From Trematomus loennbergii (Eukaryota; Chordata; Actinopteri; Perciformes; Nototheniidae), in contig JAAOOA010000353.1 in NCBI GenBank assembly GCA_012861695.1, positions 62,001 through 126,000 of the forward strand: a stretch of DNA of 64,000 nt, read 5' to 3'. This document shows positions 11,456 to 23,198 of this stretch, in pieces. A program made the translations under genes and the position numbers. The notes beneath the pieces were generated by a model that ran no database searches, had not been told where the DNA came from, and worked only from the letters and a program-made list of their open reading frames with translations. Each line of letters opens with the position of its first letter. Position 1 is the stretch's first letter.

Positions 11456-12894
11456 AGCAGGACTGCTGTGGCTATGTTTGCCCCTTTGGATCGGAGAGAA
11501 CGCAGGGATGTGTGTTGGGACGTCTGGTTTTGAGTCTTTGTTCTGGCGTAAACTCACAGAACCTTGATGGTTGTTGTTGGTTGAAGCTGCTGGTGTTGGA
11601 TTGTCGTCGTGGGGAAACTTGCTTGAAGTTTTCAGGGGTTTTGAGACATGGGGAAGACTCGGAAGAAATGTTAACAATCGTAGGCTGGTCATGAAAAACC
11701 ACAGGACTCTGCTTGGATCCAAAGTCATCCAGTTTTTCCTTAGACTGCGTATTATCTCTTCTCGGTCATTAAGTTTATACTCCAGGTCACAGATTTTCCT
11801 CTGAAGCTCATCAGTCTGTTTTTTCCCGTTGTCATCTTCTGTTTGTGGCACCTTGGTGTGTTGCTCACGTAGAAAGCAGTTGTTGTCCCCCACTGTGTAA
11901 AAGCACAACAAAATGTCCTTCAAACATATCAATACAGACATACAGTTTCCAACTGAAAATAAATACAATATGAAAACGATTCCTGGTATGCTGTATTAAT
12001 CTACTATTACTGCCATTTGAATTAAACTTAACACCAGTGTTTCGTTCTCATTAAAAGCTGTTGATCAACACTTTTATTTGGTGGAAAGGCTTTTATTGTC
12101 AATCAGATGCAATCTGGGAATCTTAAGGAGTTAAAACGTGGTAATTTTCAATGGAATCGTTGAAATCCATGCAAATCTGCACATCTGACCAACAAGCAGT
12201 ATTAACAGTGCTGAAGGGAGAGAACTGTATTACTTAATATTGTCCTCAAAGCCTCTGTAATGCCACTTGGAACAAATAACCATATGAACAGAAAACAATA
12301 TGGGGGGAACTTTGGGATTTTGCAGAGGCAGACAATCAAAAGTTTTCCTGTTAATAAAATAGTGTTTCCAACTTACCAGAGATGACACCGGTAAGGTATA
12401 GGAAGGCAAATATTGCACATAAAATGATAGGTACTATAACAGTAATGATGATGAGTGGAGTACAGGACGTCTTGAATTCATCTGAAATGAAAATAAAAAG
12501 GTATATTATATGATGCCAAATTAGACACTTTAAACCCTCGAAAAATCTGATTTAGGGGGAATTGGACACTCAAATATGTGCATGAAATAAGTTTAAGGAA
12601 ATGATCTTGGATCGAATAATTCTAGTAACGATACAGACATTACCATCTGGAAACAGCAAGACAACATTTTATAAAAATGATCATACTTGGAAAATCGTCC
12701 ATGCAATTATGATAATCCCCCCAAAAAATCCAAACCCAAAAGATACAGAACATATTGAAACGTTCCGTAATAGGAGTAAGAAACAGGCTTCAAGTTCTTA
12801 GGTTTAATAGCTCCTTTGGTAGCATACAAATACAGGTTCATAGGTTAAAGGTTACAGGTTGCAGGTTCAACGTCACTCCAGTACTTCACTCAGG

Positions 12895-12926
<32 letters not shown>

Positions 12927-15900
12927 AGGGTCAACGTCACACACTGTGCAGCCCTCCCCTCTGCTCCTCCAACCACAGGCCCGCAGACCGACCAGCATTA
13001 CTGCGCAGCTCTGTGATTGGCAGAGAGACGGGGGATGCTTGAGTGACCCACACAGCACCCTATACAGGGTCGCTACAATATTATTTTGATTATTGCCCTA
13101 TTTTATAGAAACAGTGTGTGTAAAAGCATAAATATGATATGGGAGTTGCATTGTTAAAGCTCAATCTTACCTCGTATGTAAATCTCTGTGTCTCTCGTCT
13201 GGTTTATTTCATCCTGGTGAACTCTGCAGGTGACCCTGTAATGAAAATAGTTTGGTTTAGTTTGTTTCAATGAAACATGTAGAGTGTTGTGCTGGAAAAC
13301 CTACAGATAAGTGTCGAGCGATGGGGAGAAGTACATCTATCTAACCATATATATTTGGTGCATTTAAAGTTTGACTGCTGCTCTTTAGGTTTGGTCATCT
13401 TTTATAAAATAATGTGTATTAAACTGAAATGAACCTGTTAGCCGCTGTCACACTCTTTCTGACTTTGAAACCACTTTCAGTCTGACCCGAAATATAGCAT
13501 CACAATGGGATCTCCATTGGATTTTGGAATTATGGAGAAAATTCAGTTTTCAAGATTTTTGAAGTGTAAATACAACAGCTGGAAGTAAAAAGCTTACGTT
13601 AGGCTATAAAGGAACTACAGCACGGCCACATGACTTCACGCCACCACCGCTAAGCTAAAGGAGGCTAATGTTAGGCTATAAAGGAACTACAGCACGGTCA
13701 CATGACTTCACGTCACCACCGCTAGCTAAAGGGGCTAATGTTGGGCTATAAAGGAACTACAGCACGGTCACATGACTTCACTCACCACCGCTAAGCTAAA
13801 GGGCTAATGTTAGGCTATAAAGGAACTACAGCACGGTCACACGACTTCACGTCACCACCGCTAAGCTAAAGGCGGCTAATGTTGGGCTATAAAGGAACTA
13901 CAGCACGGTCACATGACTTCACGTCACCACCGCTAAGCTAAAGGCGGCTAATGTTGGGCTATAAGGAACTACAGCACGGTCACATGACTTCACGTCACCA
14001 CCGCTAAGCTAAAGGCGGCTAATGTTAGGCTATAAAGGAACTACAGCTGGTCACATGACTTCACGTCACCACCGCTAAGCTAAAGGCGGCTAATGTTGGG
14101 CTATAAAGGAACTACAGCTCGGTCACATGACTTCACTGTCAACCTTGACTTGGAAACTGGAAGTGGTCGAATTAATTTCTGGGTTTAAGGACTCATTCCT
14201 ATCCCACTTTATAAACATATGATATAAAATAGCTGAAATGTAACCTGTTGCCAGCCTGCACCGTCACGTTCTCTTTGATGTTGAAACAACCCGTCTTGAA
14301 GACGATAGGAGTCTTTGTGTTTTCATCACTGATGATATTTCCATGAGCGTCAGGAAATGTGATCTCAGGCTTTGGGAACCAGCAGTCGGCCTCACACTGC
14401 AGAGTCACTTTCCCATCCTCAGCTGAAACTACTGAGAGCTTCGGCTCAGAAACGCACCTAAAGAAACAAGAGTTTACAAGATGACACTTCATTTTGTAAT
14501 CAGGGATTTTACTTGAAGCGTGTTTTAAGACTATAGCATTTGTACTTTTGCTTAAGTAAAGTATCTTCTTCCAACACTGAGCCAATGTTACATTCAAGCC
14601 TTTGCCAAATAAATCCATGCAATGCTAACGAAGCCTTAAGTCAACAGTTAGAGCTCTTTGTATTTCACCGCTTTAAAAGATAAACCCTTGAAAGCATATA
14701 TGTCTACAGCACCTGCACATGTTCTGTATAAACAATTAGGCCTGTGAGCAGAGCGGGAAAAGTACTAAGATCTTGTACACGAGTAAAAGTAGAAATACCA
14801 GAGTGTAGGAATACAAGTAAAAGTACCTCAAAATTGTGCTTAAAGGTCACCTAATATGCAATTGAATGTCTTTTATACATGAATGTGTCCCCAGTATGTT
14901 AAGAGGCTCAGAAAGTTTCAGCAAATAAGATTCTCTCTCTTTTTCTCCTGATCGACATATTTAAACTCCCGTCGAAAAATGAGAGAATTGGGTTTGAGAC
15001 CCAATAGGACGTCATATGGTACTTTTGGGGTTGGGTTAGGGGTTTCAGAAACCTCACCCTTCTACCAAAGAACATCAGATATACACCTTTTTTGATATAA
15101 AATGTCTGGACTCACCCACAGACAGCTCTATGGAACCCACTTCCCGGGGTCGACCCTTAATCATCGTCTTGCATTTGTATTTTCCTGCATCCGACAGCTG
15201 CACGTTGGAAAGCCTCAGCGATGCGTTTCCTCTCTCCAGTTCCTTCAGGAAGAGGTTTGTCCTGTATTGGAAGGTCGGATCCTTCTCCTCAAAGGTCTCA
15301 CAGCCATCTCGATACAGGAAGGCGATGGTGGGGTACTCATGCTCCTTGGACCACTCCACTGATGGGATGACAGCGTCAACCTTTACACTGAAGTTGCAGG
15401 GCAGAATCACCGTTTCTCCAGCAATGGCTTGGATCTTCAGCGACACAATGTCCCCCAAGGCTTCTCCTAGAAATAAATAAAAAATGATAAAAGCAGAGCT
15501 GGTGAAGTACATATGACAAAATGTATACAACTCTGCATTGATTTTGAGTCATTGGGTCACATGACATCAGTAATAAGAAGTAACTAACATTTGCTCAAGT
15601 ATTATACTTTTTTGACACGTTTTTACTTTTTAAATGTCCATTTAATGCTAAATTTGACTTCTACTTCACTACATTTCAGAGGCAAATATTGTACTTTTTA
15701 CTCCACTACATACATTTTAGCACTCATAGTCATTTGTAAATATAAAACAGTACAATGCTGTACTGTAGGCTACTGCTGTACCTACATTTGTCAACATTGA
15801 CAAACTACTATACTAAAATGCTCATGTAAAAAAACTAAATGAAATAATGCATAACAAGTACTTTTAGTATATTTTAATAGTTATACTTTTACTTATGTAA

Positions 15901-16499
15901 CAGAGTATTACAGGACATATTATTGAGTACTTAAAAATACACTCAAACAAATTTAAAAAAAAGTCAAATAACCACAGAGACAGATATATAGCCTACAACA
16001 TAGCCAATCGTTATTATTAAACCACCATACATAAAATGGAGGGGAGAGGACGCACATCCGGACCAGGAGACACCGGGAACCCCCGCTGGGCTGAGAAACC
16101 AAGTGAAACCCTCTAAACACGGTTTAACACACGGCTGGATTTCTAGCTTAAGGCTCACCACCGGAACACGGCACACTTTCACCAGACCCGGGGATCGGCT
16201 TTGCCTCGCGGCAGCCGCACACTCTCAAGGCGGAAGAAGAGGACTCGTACACAATATTTAAAAAAATGATGCAATCTAAATTTGCATGAGAACCATTCTC
16301 AGAATTGCTTTTTTCGTCCCCACTTCTTTAGCGATTCGATGTTATTTAACTGCATTAACGGGGAGAAGAAATTCAACGGATTTCATATCGAAACCCCTCA
16401 TTACACCACAGTCACGCTCAGTAAAGCATTCATATACAAACTGCGATACATACCTGTGCAAAAAACCAGGGCAGAAACCAGGAGCAGAGGAAGCGGCAT
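11242..16499 (-). CDS. Butyrophilin-like IgSF membrane protein (IgV-IgC-TM-coiled coil), six exons
   Basis: Minus-strand exons: 16499-16454 (ATG and Leu-rich signal peptide, donor GTATGT); 15466-15116 (IgV: GETVILPCNF, VEWSK, RLSNVQLSDAGKYKC; phase 1-1); 14457-14245 and 13235-13171 (IgC split in two: KVTLQCEADCWFPKPEITF, then RVTCRVHQDE; joined in phase 2); 12481-12377 (one membrane helix rich in Ile/Val); 11892 to about 11242 (coiled coil EDDNGKKQTDELQRKICDLE, then a Ser-rich tail ending LPEDDSMQLLE). This is the layout of fish butyrophilin/B7-like co-signalling proteins at the cell surface; no B30.2 domain is visible. Exon 2 to 3 is one base out of frame and the last exon shifts frame near 11735 and 11310; the first two are cured by one extra T or A in a homopolymer. 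A TAG at 11472-11474 would remain. Gene or recent pseudogene is undecided. Confidence 0.78.
12896..12925. repeat. (CA)n microsatellite
   Basis: About 15 CA repeats in the intron after the IgC exons of the butyrophilin-like gene. Confidence 0.9.
13595..14137. repeat. 70-72-bp minisatellite, about eight copies, intronic
   Basis: The unit contains GGCTATAAAGGAACTACAGC and CACATGACTTCACGTCACC. Unit starts are at 13601, 13673, 13743, 13813, 13884, 13955, 14026 and 14098. The copies are very similar. It fills the intron that splits the IgC domain of the butyrophilin-like gene. Confidence 0.9.
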
Positions 16500-17129
16500 G
16501 GCGAGAAAACACTAAACTGAATTCCTGTATGAGGCTTTTGAGATTAAATGGATATATTGAGCGTCTGAAACTGTAGCTTCACTGTCCGTCAAAACACCCC
16601 GAATGAATCCCGCTGCTGCTCAAAGTTCATTGATACTATCCATAACAACAACAAAAAGTTCATTTATACTTTCGATTCTTCCTGCTTACGTCAATGGGAG
16701 CGTCATGATCCGTCCATGTGTCAAATTTCAACATCTTGTTGTGTTCAAGATCGTTGCGGAGTGTGTTCAATGGTGTGTTTACAGAGACATGTTTTGTTAA
16801 CAATTATTATACATTAAGCTTTGCATACCATGAACTGAACAAATACAAATGAAATTGAAAAATAGTCCTTACAATGACAATGAGTAATGACAATGGGCCA
16901 TACCATAACAAGGCATATGGCATACATATACCAACGAAATCATATGACTGGGCATGTCACCTGAGGACACCAGAGGGGAAAAAAAGATTTTGTGACAACC
17001 ATACGTTATTATTGCAATATACAACTTTAATTTACTATATCAGTACTTTGTATGCACTCATTTCATAATACAGAGGCAAACTCTATACCTAAAAACAATT
17101 ATTTAATAAAATTCCTCACGGAACCCCAT
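16500..17129. other. Upstream region of the butyrophilin-like gene; no gene seen
   Basis: The minus-strand promoter of the butyrophilin-like gene should lie just right of 16499, but I see no clear TATA box. The remainder is AT-rich with no supported exon. Confidence 0.4.
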
Positions 17130-18120
17130 ATTTCGCAGGTAACGCAGTTGCAGGTGGGAATTATACGACCGTGACACACCGAAGGCTGAAGGACAACAAT
17201 AAAACAAAGAAACACGGGAGCACGCTGTATATGCCGAACACCTTCAGACCTTAAAAGAGAGGTTTGACCGCTATTTTCCACATGTGGCTGACATCGAGGA
17301 CTATGACTGGATCCGAGACCCATTCCATCCGGAACTCTCATCAGAAAAGCTCACTATGAAAGAGAGAGAGGAGTGCGCAGAGCTCCGTGTGGACCGCACA
17401 CTGAAACTCAAATTTAGTGAGCTCCCACTGGATCAGTTTTGATTGGCTTCTGCATCGGAGTACCCAAGCATCTCCCACCACGCGATTGAGCAACTTCTTC
17501 TTTTTCCCACTACCTACCTGTGTGAGTTGGCGTTCTCTACTCTGGTTTACATGAAGAACAACAGGAGGTCACGGCTCTCTGTTGAACAGGACTTGCGAGT
17601 GGCCCTCTCCTCAGTGCCACCAAGGATTAAAAAAATCTGCGCGCCCCGACAGGCACATGTATCTCACTAATTTGTAAGTCGGCAAAAATATTTACAATAG
17701 CACATGTTTCTATGCTGATGCTGAAATGTTATATTTATAATTTGTAGTTCAGGACCATGGACAGTGCAGCTTCCTTGCATTGACAGTTCTCTGTGCTGAA
17801 TTTCTGCTGAGTTTCCTTTGCCTCATTTTTTATTGTGTGACCTGTCTGGTTTAAATGAGTGTGTTGCTGCTTTGATGAAGCCTAATTTCATTAAGTTTCA
17901 AATTAATTGAAATATTTCGTTAATAAATATTTCATGAGTAATATAGTTGTCTTTGTCACATTTTATTTGGCATTAGTAAATAATTATGCACATTTACAGA
18001 TATTTTACATGATATGAGTGATAACACGTGTTTTACAGGCTATTTTGCACAATAGGTGTGCCTTGAGATTTTTACTTGTCCTTTGGTGTGCCTTGGGCCC
18101 AAAAAGTTTGGGAACCACTG
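17130..18120 (+). mobile_element. hAT transposon remnant with ZBED5-type transposase C-terminus
   Basis: From 17224 to 17670 the plus strand encodes the end of a hAT transposase: HLQTLKERFDRYFPHV, ELPLDQF, then IEQLLLFPTTYLCELAFS, the conserved dimerisation segment, ending RQAHVSH. An in-frame TGA at 17440-17442 breaks it. The right end AAAAAGTTTGGGAACCACTG (18101-18120) is a Charlie-type terminal repeat. I find no matching left end, so the element is truncated and inactive. Confidence 0.8.
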
Positions 18121-18370
18121 GTCTAGCTGGTCACCATTAGCTGGTCGGGATAGCTGGTTTAGCTGGTAAAAGCTGGTGGTCACAGTGGTCTAGCTGGTCA
18201 GGATAGCTAGTTTGGTCACAGTGGTCTAGCTGGTCACCATTAGCTGGTCGGGATAGCTGGTTTAGCTGGTAAAAGCTGGTGGTCACAGTGGTCTAGCTGG
18301 TCAGGATAGCTAGTTTGGTCACAGTGGTCTAGCTGGTCACCATTAGCTGGTCGGGATAGCTGGTTTAAGA
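18121..18370. repeat. 103-bp satellite with GCTGGT sub-repeats
   Basis: The unit GTCTAGCTGGTCACCATTAG... begins at 18121, 18224 and 18327. Inside the unit the hexamer AGCTGG(T) recurs. About 2.4 copies remain between the hAT end and the Ty3/gypsy fragment. Confidence 0.9.
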
Positions 18371-18379
18371 AGAAGCCGC

Positions 18380-19816
18380 TGGTGGGGGCCACGGCCCACC
18401 TTTAACGTCCGCTAACGACTCCCCTATTCGCACCTATGGCACAAAGGCAGTGGACCGGTGTTTCGAGGGCCAGCGGTTTACGTGGGATTTCGTCACGGCC
18501 GACATCTCCTTCCCCCTCCTCGGCGCAGACTTCCTGTGCGCTCACGGACTACTGGTAGACGTCAAGAAAATCCGCCTTGTGGACGCAGTGACGTTTGCCT
18601 CGTTCGCATGTGTCTGCGGCGAGGCATCATTCAGTGGGCTCTCCAGCTCACTCTCACAGGGTGACAAGTATCAACACCTTCTCAGTGAGTTTCCCGACTT
18701 GACGCAGCCCACCTTTTCTGCCGCCACTACCAAACACAGGGTCGAGCACCACATTGACACTAAAGGCCCCCCAGTCTACGCTAGAGCCCAATGGCTCAAC
18801 CCTGACATGCTGGCAGTCGCCAAGTCGGAGTTCGACAACATGGAGCGTCTTGGCATCATCCGCCGCTCAGACAGCCCAACTTGGGCCTCACCGCTCCACA
18901 TGGTCCCCAAACCAGCCGGCGGCTGGCGACCGTGTGGTGACTACCGCCGCCTTAACGACGCCACTACGCCAGACCGCTACCCAGTCCTCAAATCCAGGAC
19001 TTCTCTGCACACCTGGCGGGCAAGCTGGTCTTCTCCAAAGTGGATCTGGTGCGGGGCTACCACCAGGTTCCGGTGCACCCCTCAGACGTCCCCAAAACTG
19101 CGGTGGTTACGCCGTTCGGGCTGTTCGGGCCATAGACTGGACGGCTGAAAGGGAGACTGCCTTTGATGCCACCAAAGCCGCCCTCAGCGAAGTCGCCATG
19201 TTGGCTCACCCGTCACACAAGGCCCCCATCACTATCACCACCGACGTGTCTGACTAATCTGTAGGCGCGGTGCATGAACAATGGGTCGACGGCGCCTGGC
19301 AACCGCTCGCCTTTTTCAGTCGCCAGTTAACCCCCAGGGAGCGCAAGTACAGTGCGTTCGACAGGGAACTCCTTGGCCTCTGGTTGGCGATTCGCCACTT
19401 CCGTTTCCTGCTGGAAGGCCGTGAGTTTACGGTGTTCGTGGACCACATGCCACTCACATTCTGCATGTCCAAGGTGGCCGAGCCGTGGTCCGCCCACCAG
19501 CAACGCCAGCTCTCATACATACACCACGGACATCCAACACATCGCTGGTAAGGCTAACGTGGTCGCGGACTGCCTCTCCAGAGCGGTCATCAGAGCTGTA
19601 CAGCTGGGCCTCGATTACCTCCGCATGGGCACGGACCAGGCCTCTGACCACGGGGTCCAGACCCTCATGGCCTCGGACACAGGATTACGCCTGGAGGAGG
19701 TCACGGTCGGTGACTCGGGCGCAAAGCTGTGGTGTGACATCTCCACGGGCCAGCCTCGACCGCTGGTCCCTGCATACTGGCACCGACCCGTTTTTGAGGC
19801 GATTCACAACCTTTTG
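18380..19816 (+). mobile_element. Broken Ty3/gypsy retrotransposon pol fragment (protease end, RT start, RNase H)
   Basis: Plus strand. First comes the end of the aspartic protease (FPLLGADFL near 18500), then the start of reverse transcriptase ([32 protein letters not shown] near 18860-18960). A frame shift occurs near 18985. Sequence jumps near 19128 from the RT palm to the RNase H lead-in, so the catalytic YxDD region is missing. RNase H follows (PLAFFSRQL, YSAFDRELL, VFVDHMPLTF) with a TAA near 19256 and another frame shift near 19525, then IAGKANVVADCLSR. No LTR, gag or integrase was found. It is a dead fragment that ends where the butyrophilin tail copy begins. Confidence 0.85.
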
Positions 19817-20013
19817 AAGTGTCCCCCAGTTCTCCTTCAGCCTCCTCTTCCTCGCAGGTTCAGCGTTCGTTGAGCATGTCCGAGTCTGGATCACATTCAA
19901 ACGGTGCCAAACCTCAACGTAGAAACACCTTCTCCTACCCATTACTGTCCGTTAACCGCTTCTCTCCTCTGGCAAATCTACCTGAAGATGATTCCATGCA
20001 GCTGCTTGAATGA
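19816..20013 (+). pseudogene. Inverted copy of the butyrophilin-like C-terminal exon
   Basis: An open frame from 19819 to 20013 reads a serine-rich start, MSESGSHSNGAKPQRRNT and the ending LPEDDSMQLLE. It is the counterpart of the last exon of the minus-strand gene at 11242-11435 and keeps the frame that the gene copy loses near 11310. No other butyrophilin exon lies upstream; the Ty3/gypsy fragment abuts it. It is either a dispersed gene fragment or the remnant of a second, convergent gene. Confidence 0.7.
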
Positions 20014-20360
20014 GAGCAGAGCAGGGTTTCTTTGTTGTTTTTCTTCAGTATAGGAAGACATCAAAATAAGAGGTCAGTGATGGAGAAAGTACTTCAAGTA
20101 AAATGAGTCGTACCAAACTGCAGGAAAGGAAAAAAAGATGCATTCGGGATTTTACTTTAGTCTAAAGTACATTTAAATTTCCAAAAATAAAAGTACTTTT
20201 GTGCATAATATCAGGCAAATTATATCACTAATATACTTACAACATTTTAATGTGATGCAGGTAAATGTGGAGCTAACTTTTATATATTTTTTATACGACC
20301 AGGTTGCTAAGTTCATGCCAATACATTTTCTTTTTTGTTATTAGTAAATATGGACTTTTT
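19816..20360 (+). repeat. Arm B of the inverted duplication
   Basis: Plus-strand match to the complement of 10890-11455, covering the C-terminal exon copy and about 350 bp of AT-rich 3' flank. Confidence 0.75.
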
Positions 20361-20418
20361 TTTTGTTGTTGGAGAAGCCTGTGACATAAGATTTTCAACG
20401 ACATAATTACTCTGTAGC

Positions 20419-20464
20419 TATGTCAGTTTGACAATAAAGAACCTTGAACCTTGAACCTTGAAAG
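20419..20464 (+). repeat. 3' tail of a LINE-type retroposon
   Basis: TTGACAATAAAGAACCTTG followed by repeated AACCTTG units, the usual end of fish LINE copies. Confidence 0.5.
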
Positions 20465-20910
20465 AAGACTATACCGGCACCAGTATTTCAAATGTGGGCA
20501 CCAGGGGGCACAATAAGGCAATTTAATACATTTTAAAACAGCTACTGCACTGTAAAAACTGTGACCAATAGTTACTTTAAAAAATGGTGGCAACAAAGTG
20601 ACAATTAATATAATTAAATAGATTTGAATCACAACAATTTGATTAGAAAGTCCTGAATAAATTGAGTTTATAAAACATAATTATAATAAGTAAATGTGTG
20701 GAATTTATTCATTTGGATTGAGTTTTTATTAACCAATTATTTGAACAAACCACATATAACTTACAGCAGGTATATTTATTTGTGCAGAATCTAACAAACA
20801 ACAAAATGTTCACCAACATTTAAAAAATGTTAGAAAGAAAACAAAAAAAGGACTTCCTATAATGGCTATAGGAAGTCCCCAGAGCAGTCAGGACTTTAAT
20901 GCCTGCACCA

Positions 20911-20918
20911 TAATAATA

Positions 20919-20949
<31 letters not shown>

Positions 20950-20995
20950 GTACGTTTTATAGCGCTTTTCCTGGTGCTCAAAGACGCTTTACATA
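20911..20995 (-). repeat. (TAA)n microsatellite joined to a LINE-like 3' fragment
   Basis: TAATAA repeats run to about 20949, followed by GTACGTTTTATAGCGCTTTTC and CTCAAAGACGCTTTACA. This pairing is seen at 3' ends of dispersed fish retroposons; the assignment is from memory of the motif. Confidence 0.45.
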
Positions 20996-21177
20996 ACATC
21001 AGAAACAGAAACAGTACAAAGAATGGACTGATATGCCCCCTTCTGGCACACAACACTAACGCAGGTTTTAGGCCTATAGGTCCAGTCATAGTTTGACATG
21101 TTTAATGTGGAAATGTTACCCACAACAGATTCAGTTGTAACATCTGTTACTGCAAGAAGGACCGACTCACCATTGAA

Positions 21178-21262
21178 GGCGCAGCAAAGGGAAGGCCCGG
21201 ATAGGCCCAGATCCAACCAGGATATGTATTTGTATTGGTGTAAATCCTGGCCAATGAAAAGC
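21178..21262 (+). repeat. About 85-bp segment also present inside the IgSF array
   Basis: GGCGCAGCAAAGGGAAGGCC, GGATAGGCCCAGATCCAA and GTAAATCCTGGCCAATGA recur at 52321-52402 with only small differences (for example a 6-base TGTATT deletion). Both copies contain a CCAAT box (GGCCAATGA). Confidence 0.85.
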
Positions 21263-22707
21263 CTGGAATATCAGATCAGTGTGGGCGGGGTTGAACTTTG
21301 ACTTTTGTGTGTTTTTTAAAGTTGAAAATGTTTGTTTGCTCGCTGCTGCGAAATGTTTGCAGCCGTAGAAGATCAACAATAAACCGGTGTAATTAAACAT
21401 ATGATGGAACTACGGGAGAAATGCAAGTGAAGTTTAATCACGGATAAGCTTCCATTTAGGCCTACTTCCTGCAGAGTGGACCCAGTGGAGAGACTGTTTC
21501 TGGGGTTAAAAGGCCCGAGCAATGGCCCTAAATGAACTTTAACTCTGCTGTCTTTGGCACATTAAATCACCTCCATACATCATGCATGCACCTTGATGTA
21601 AAACGACCTTCCTCCCATGGTAAGAAATACTCTTTTATTCCCGCCGTGGCTGCATGATGACTAACAGATTACATCATGAATACTTTCGCAGTGTGTAGTC
21701 TCATATGTGGTTGTTTACTTTGGCTTTGTTCTGTCATTAGAAATATGTACTATCAGGTAGACTCACCCCTGCCTGTATTCATCATCAGCTTTATTTAAAG
21801 AGACTCTTGGTCCATTATTAAAAGACATACAACACTCAAATATAAATGTAAAAAGGCAGTTCTACCAATGTTTCCACAGAGGTGACTGGTATCGTATAGC
21901 ACTGAGACACGGATTTGAAAGCAGCATAATGACAGAGTTATGAGAAACATTCAATCGACAGATGAATTTCTACATCAGATTTCTCAAGAGAGCAACGTGT
22001 TGACTCGTGCATTACAAAACATTTCACTTGCACTGCACCACCTTGGTTTTCTAAGCAGTATACGCAAACAATCATTATATTCATTGTGTCTAATGTTGTA
22101 ATGAACTGCTGTTATAGCCTTTTGATTTGTTGATTCAAGGAAATAATTAAGTTTCTTACGTGTTGGTAACTTGCCTTGCCTTGCTTTCCAAAAAAAGACA
22201 TTAAGATAATTAAGAAACAGTGCAGTTGAAATACATTAAAAAAAATGGCATTTAAAGACCGTCATTAAAAAGCATAAATAATTTTAAAAAACAGAAAATA
22301 AGAGAATATTACTCTTTGGCCTTTAAACAATTTTTCTTTTCAATTCCCAGAATTAGGATATTTAAACCTGTTTTAAGATTTTCCCGCATTCATATTTTGC
22401 CTTTAAACATTATTAGATTTGGGTTGGCGTGCTGACCATGGGAAATGTTCTTCTAACAAATAATAAATAAAGGTATTAAATCCTGCCCATTGTGCACCTC
22501 AGTGTAAATCGACTGCGTCATGATCCACACATGGCCTCTTTTTTAGGCACGAGGTGTCTGCAAAATGACAAAACTGTGATTTCTGTAGGATTCCAATCGC
22601 TGTTTATAGTCAAAGAGTGAAACAAAGAGTATATATAAATAAATTAGGCTCGCGAGCACTACAAATAAATACAAATAAACTACGTTTCGGGAGTCTAGGG
22701 GAGTCCT

Positions 22708-22759
22708 CACTAGGTTTTGGGACAAGCTCGCAAGCTTGAGATTGTCTCAAAACCTAGTG
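22708..22759. repeat. Small hairpin
   Basis: CACTAGGTTTTGGGACA and the complement of TGTCTCAAAACCTAGTG pair over 17 bases with one mismatch, with a loop of about 17 bases containing GCTCGCAAGCTTGAG. No following T-run, so it is not read as a terminator. Confidence 0.7.
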
Positions 22760-23075
22760 GTGTTATGTGTAAGAACGTGTAACGTTGCTGCCTTCTTGGC
22801 CAGGTCAGCATTGCAAATGAGATTTTGTCTCAATGTTTTCATCTGGTTTATAAAAAAAAAATAGCCATGGCCTTTTCTATTTGTCAGAAAAGGCACCTTT
22901 CTAAATTATTGTTTTATTATTATATTGGGTTTAAATAATAATAAACTAATACACTCTCTCGGGAGCTCGTGTCAGAGTCTGTCTTTGGCTGCTTTCGCCT
23001 CTCTCTCGTTCCGGAGCTCGCGAACCTCCACCGGCCCTCGCGGTGATCCCCCCCCCCGTATGGGAGCTCGAGGAT

Positions 23076-23198
23076 GCGTCCGTCTCTCTCAGCTCAAACA
23101 ATCCTGTGAGTAAAGTCCGTCTCTCTCACAGCTCAAACAATCCTGTGAGTAAAGTCCGTCTCTCTCACAGCTCAAACAATCCTGTGAGTAAAGTCAGG
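23076..23198 (+). repeat. Triplicated 40-bp piece of the array module
   Basis: The segment GTCTCTCTCACAGCTCAAAC...CCTGTGAGTAAAGTCC occurs three times in a row here and only once at each corresponding place elsewhere in the array (for example 32990, 46370, 58120). It lies at the left edge of the array. Confidence 0.85.

Larger units (their letters stand above)
20465..22924. other. Intergenic region left of the IgSF array; no gene seen
   Basis: AT-rich, with no supported coding exon apart from the repeats listed separately (20911-20995, 21178-21262, 22708-22759). Short open frames have no domain signature. Confidence 0.5.

Noticed and set aside
22708..22759. Hairpin read as a bacterial-type terminator
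   Set aside because: No T-run and the genome is eukaryotic.
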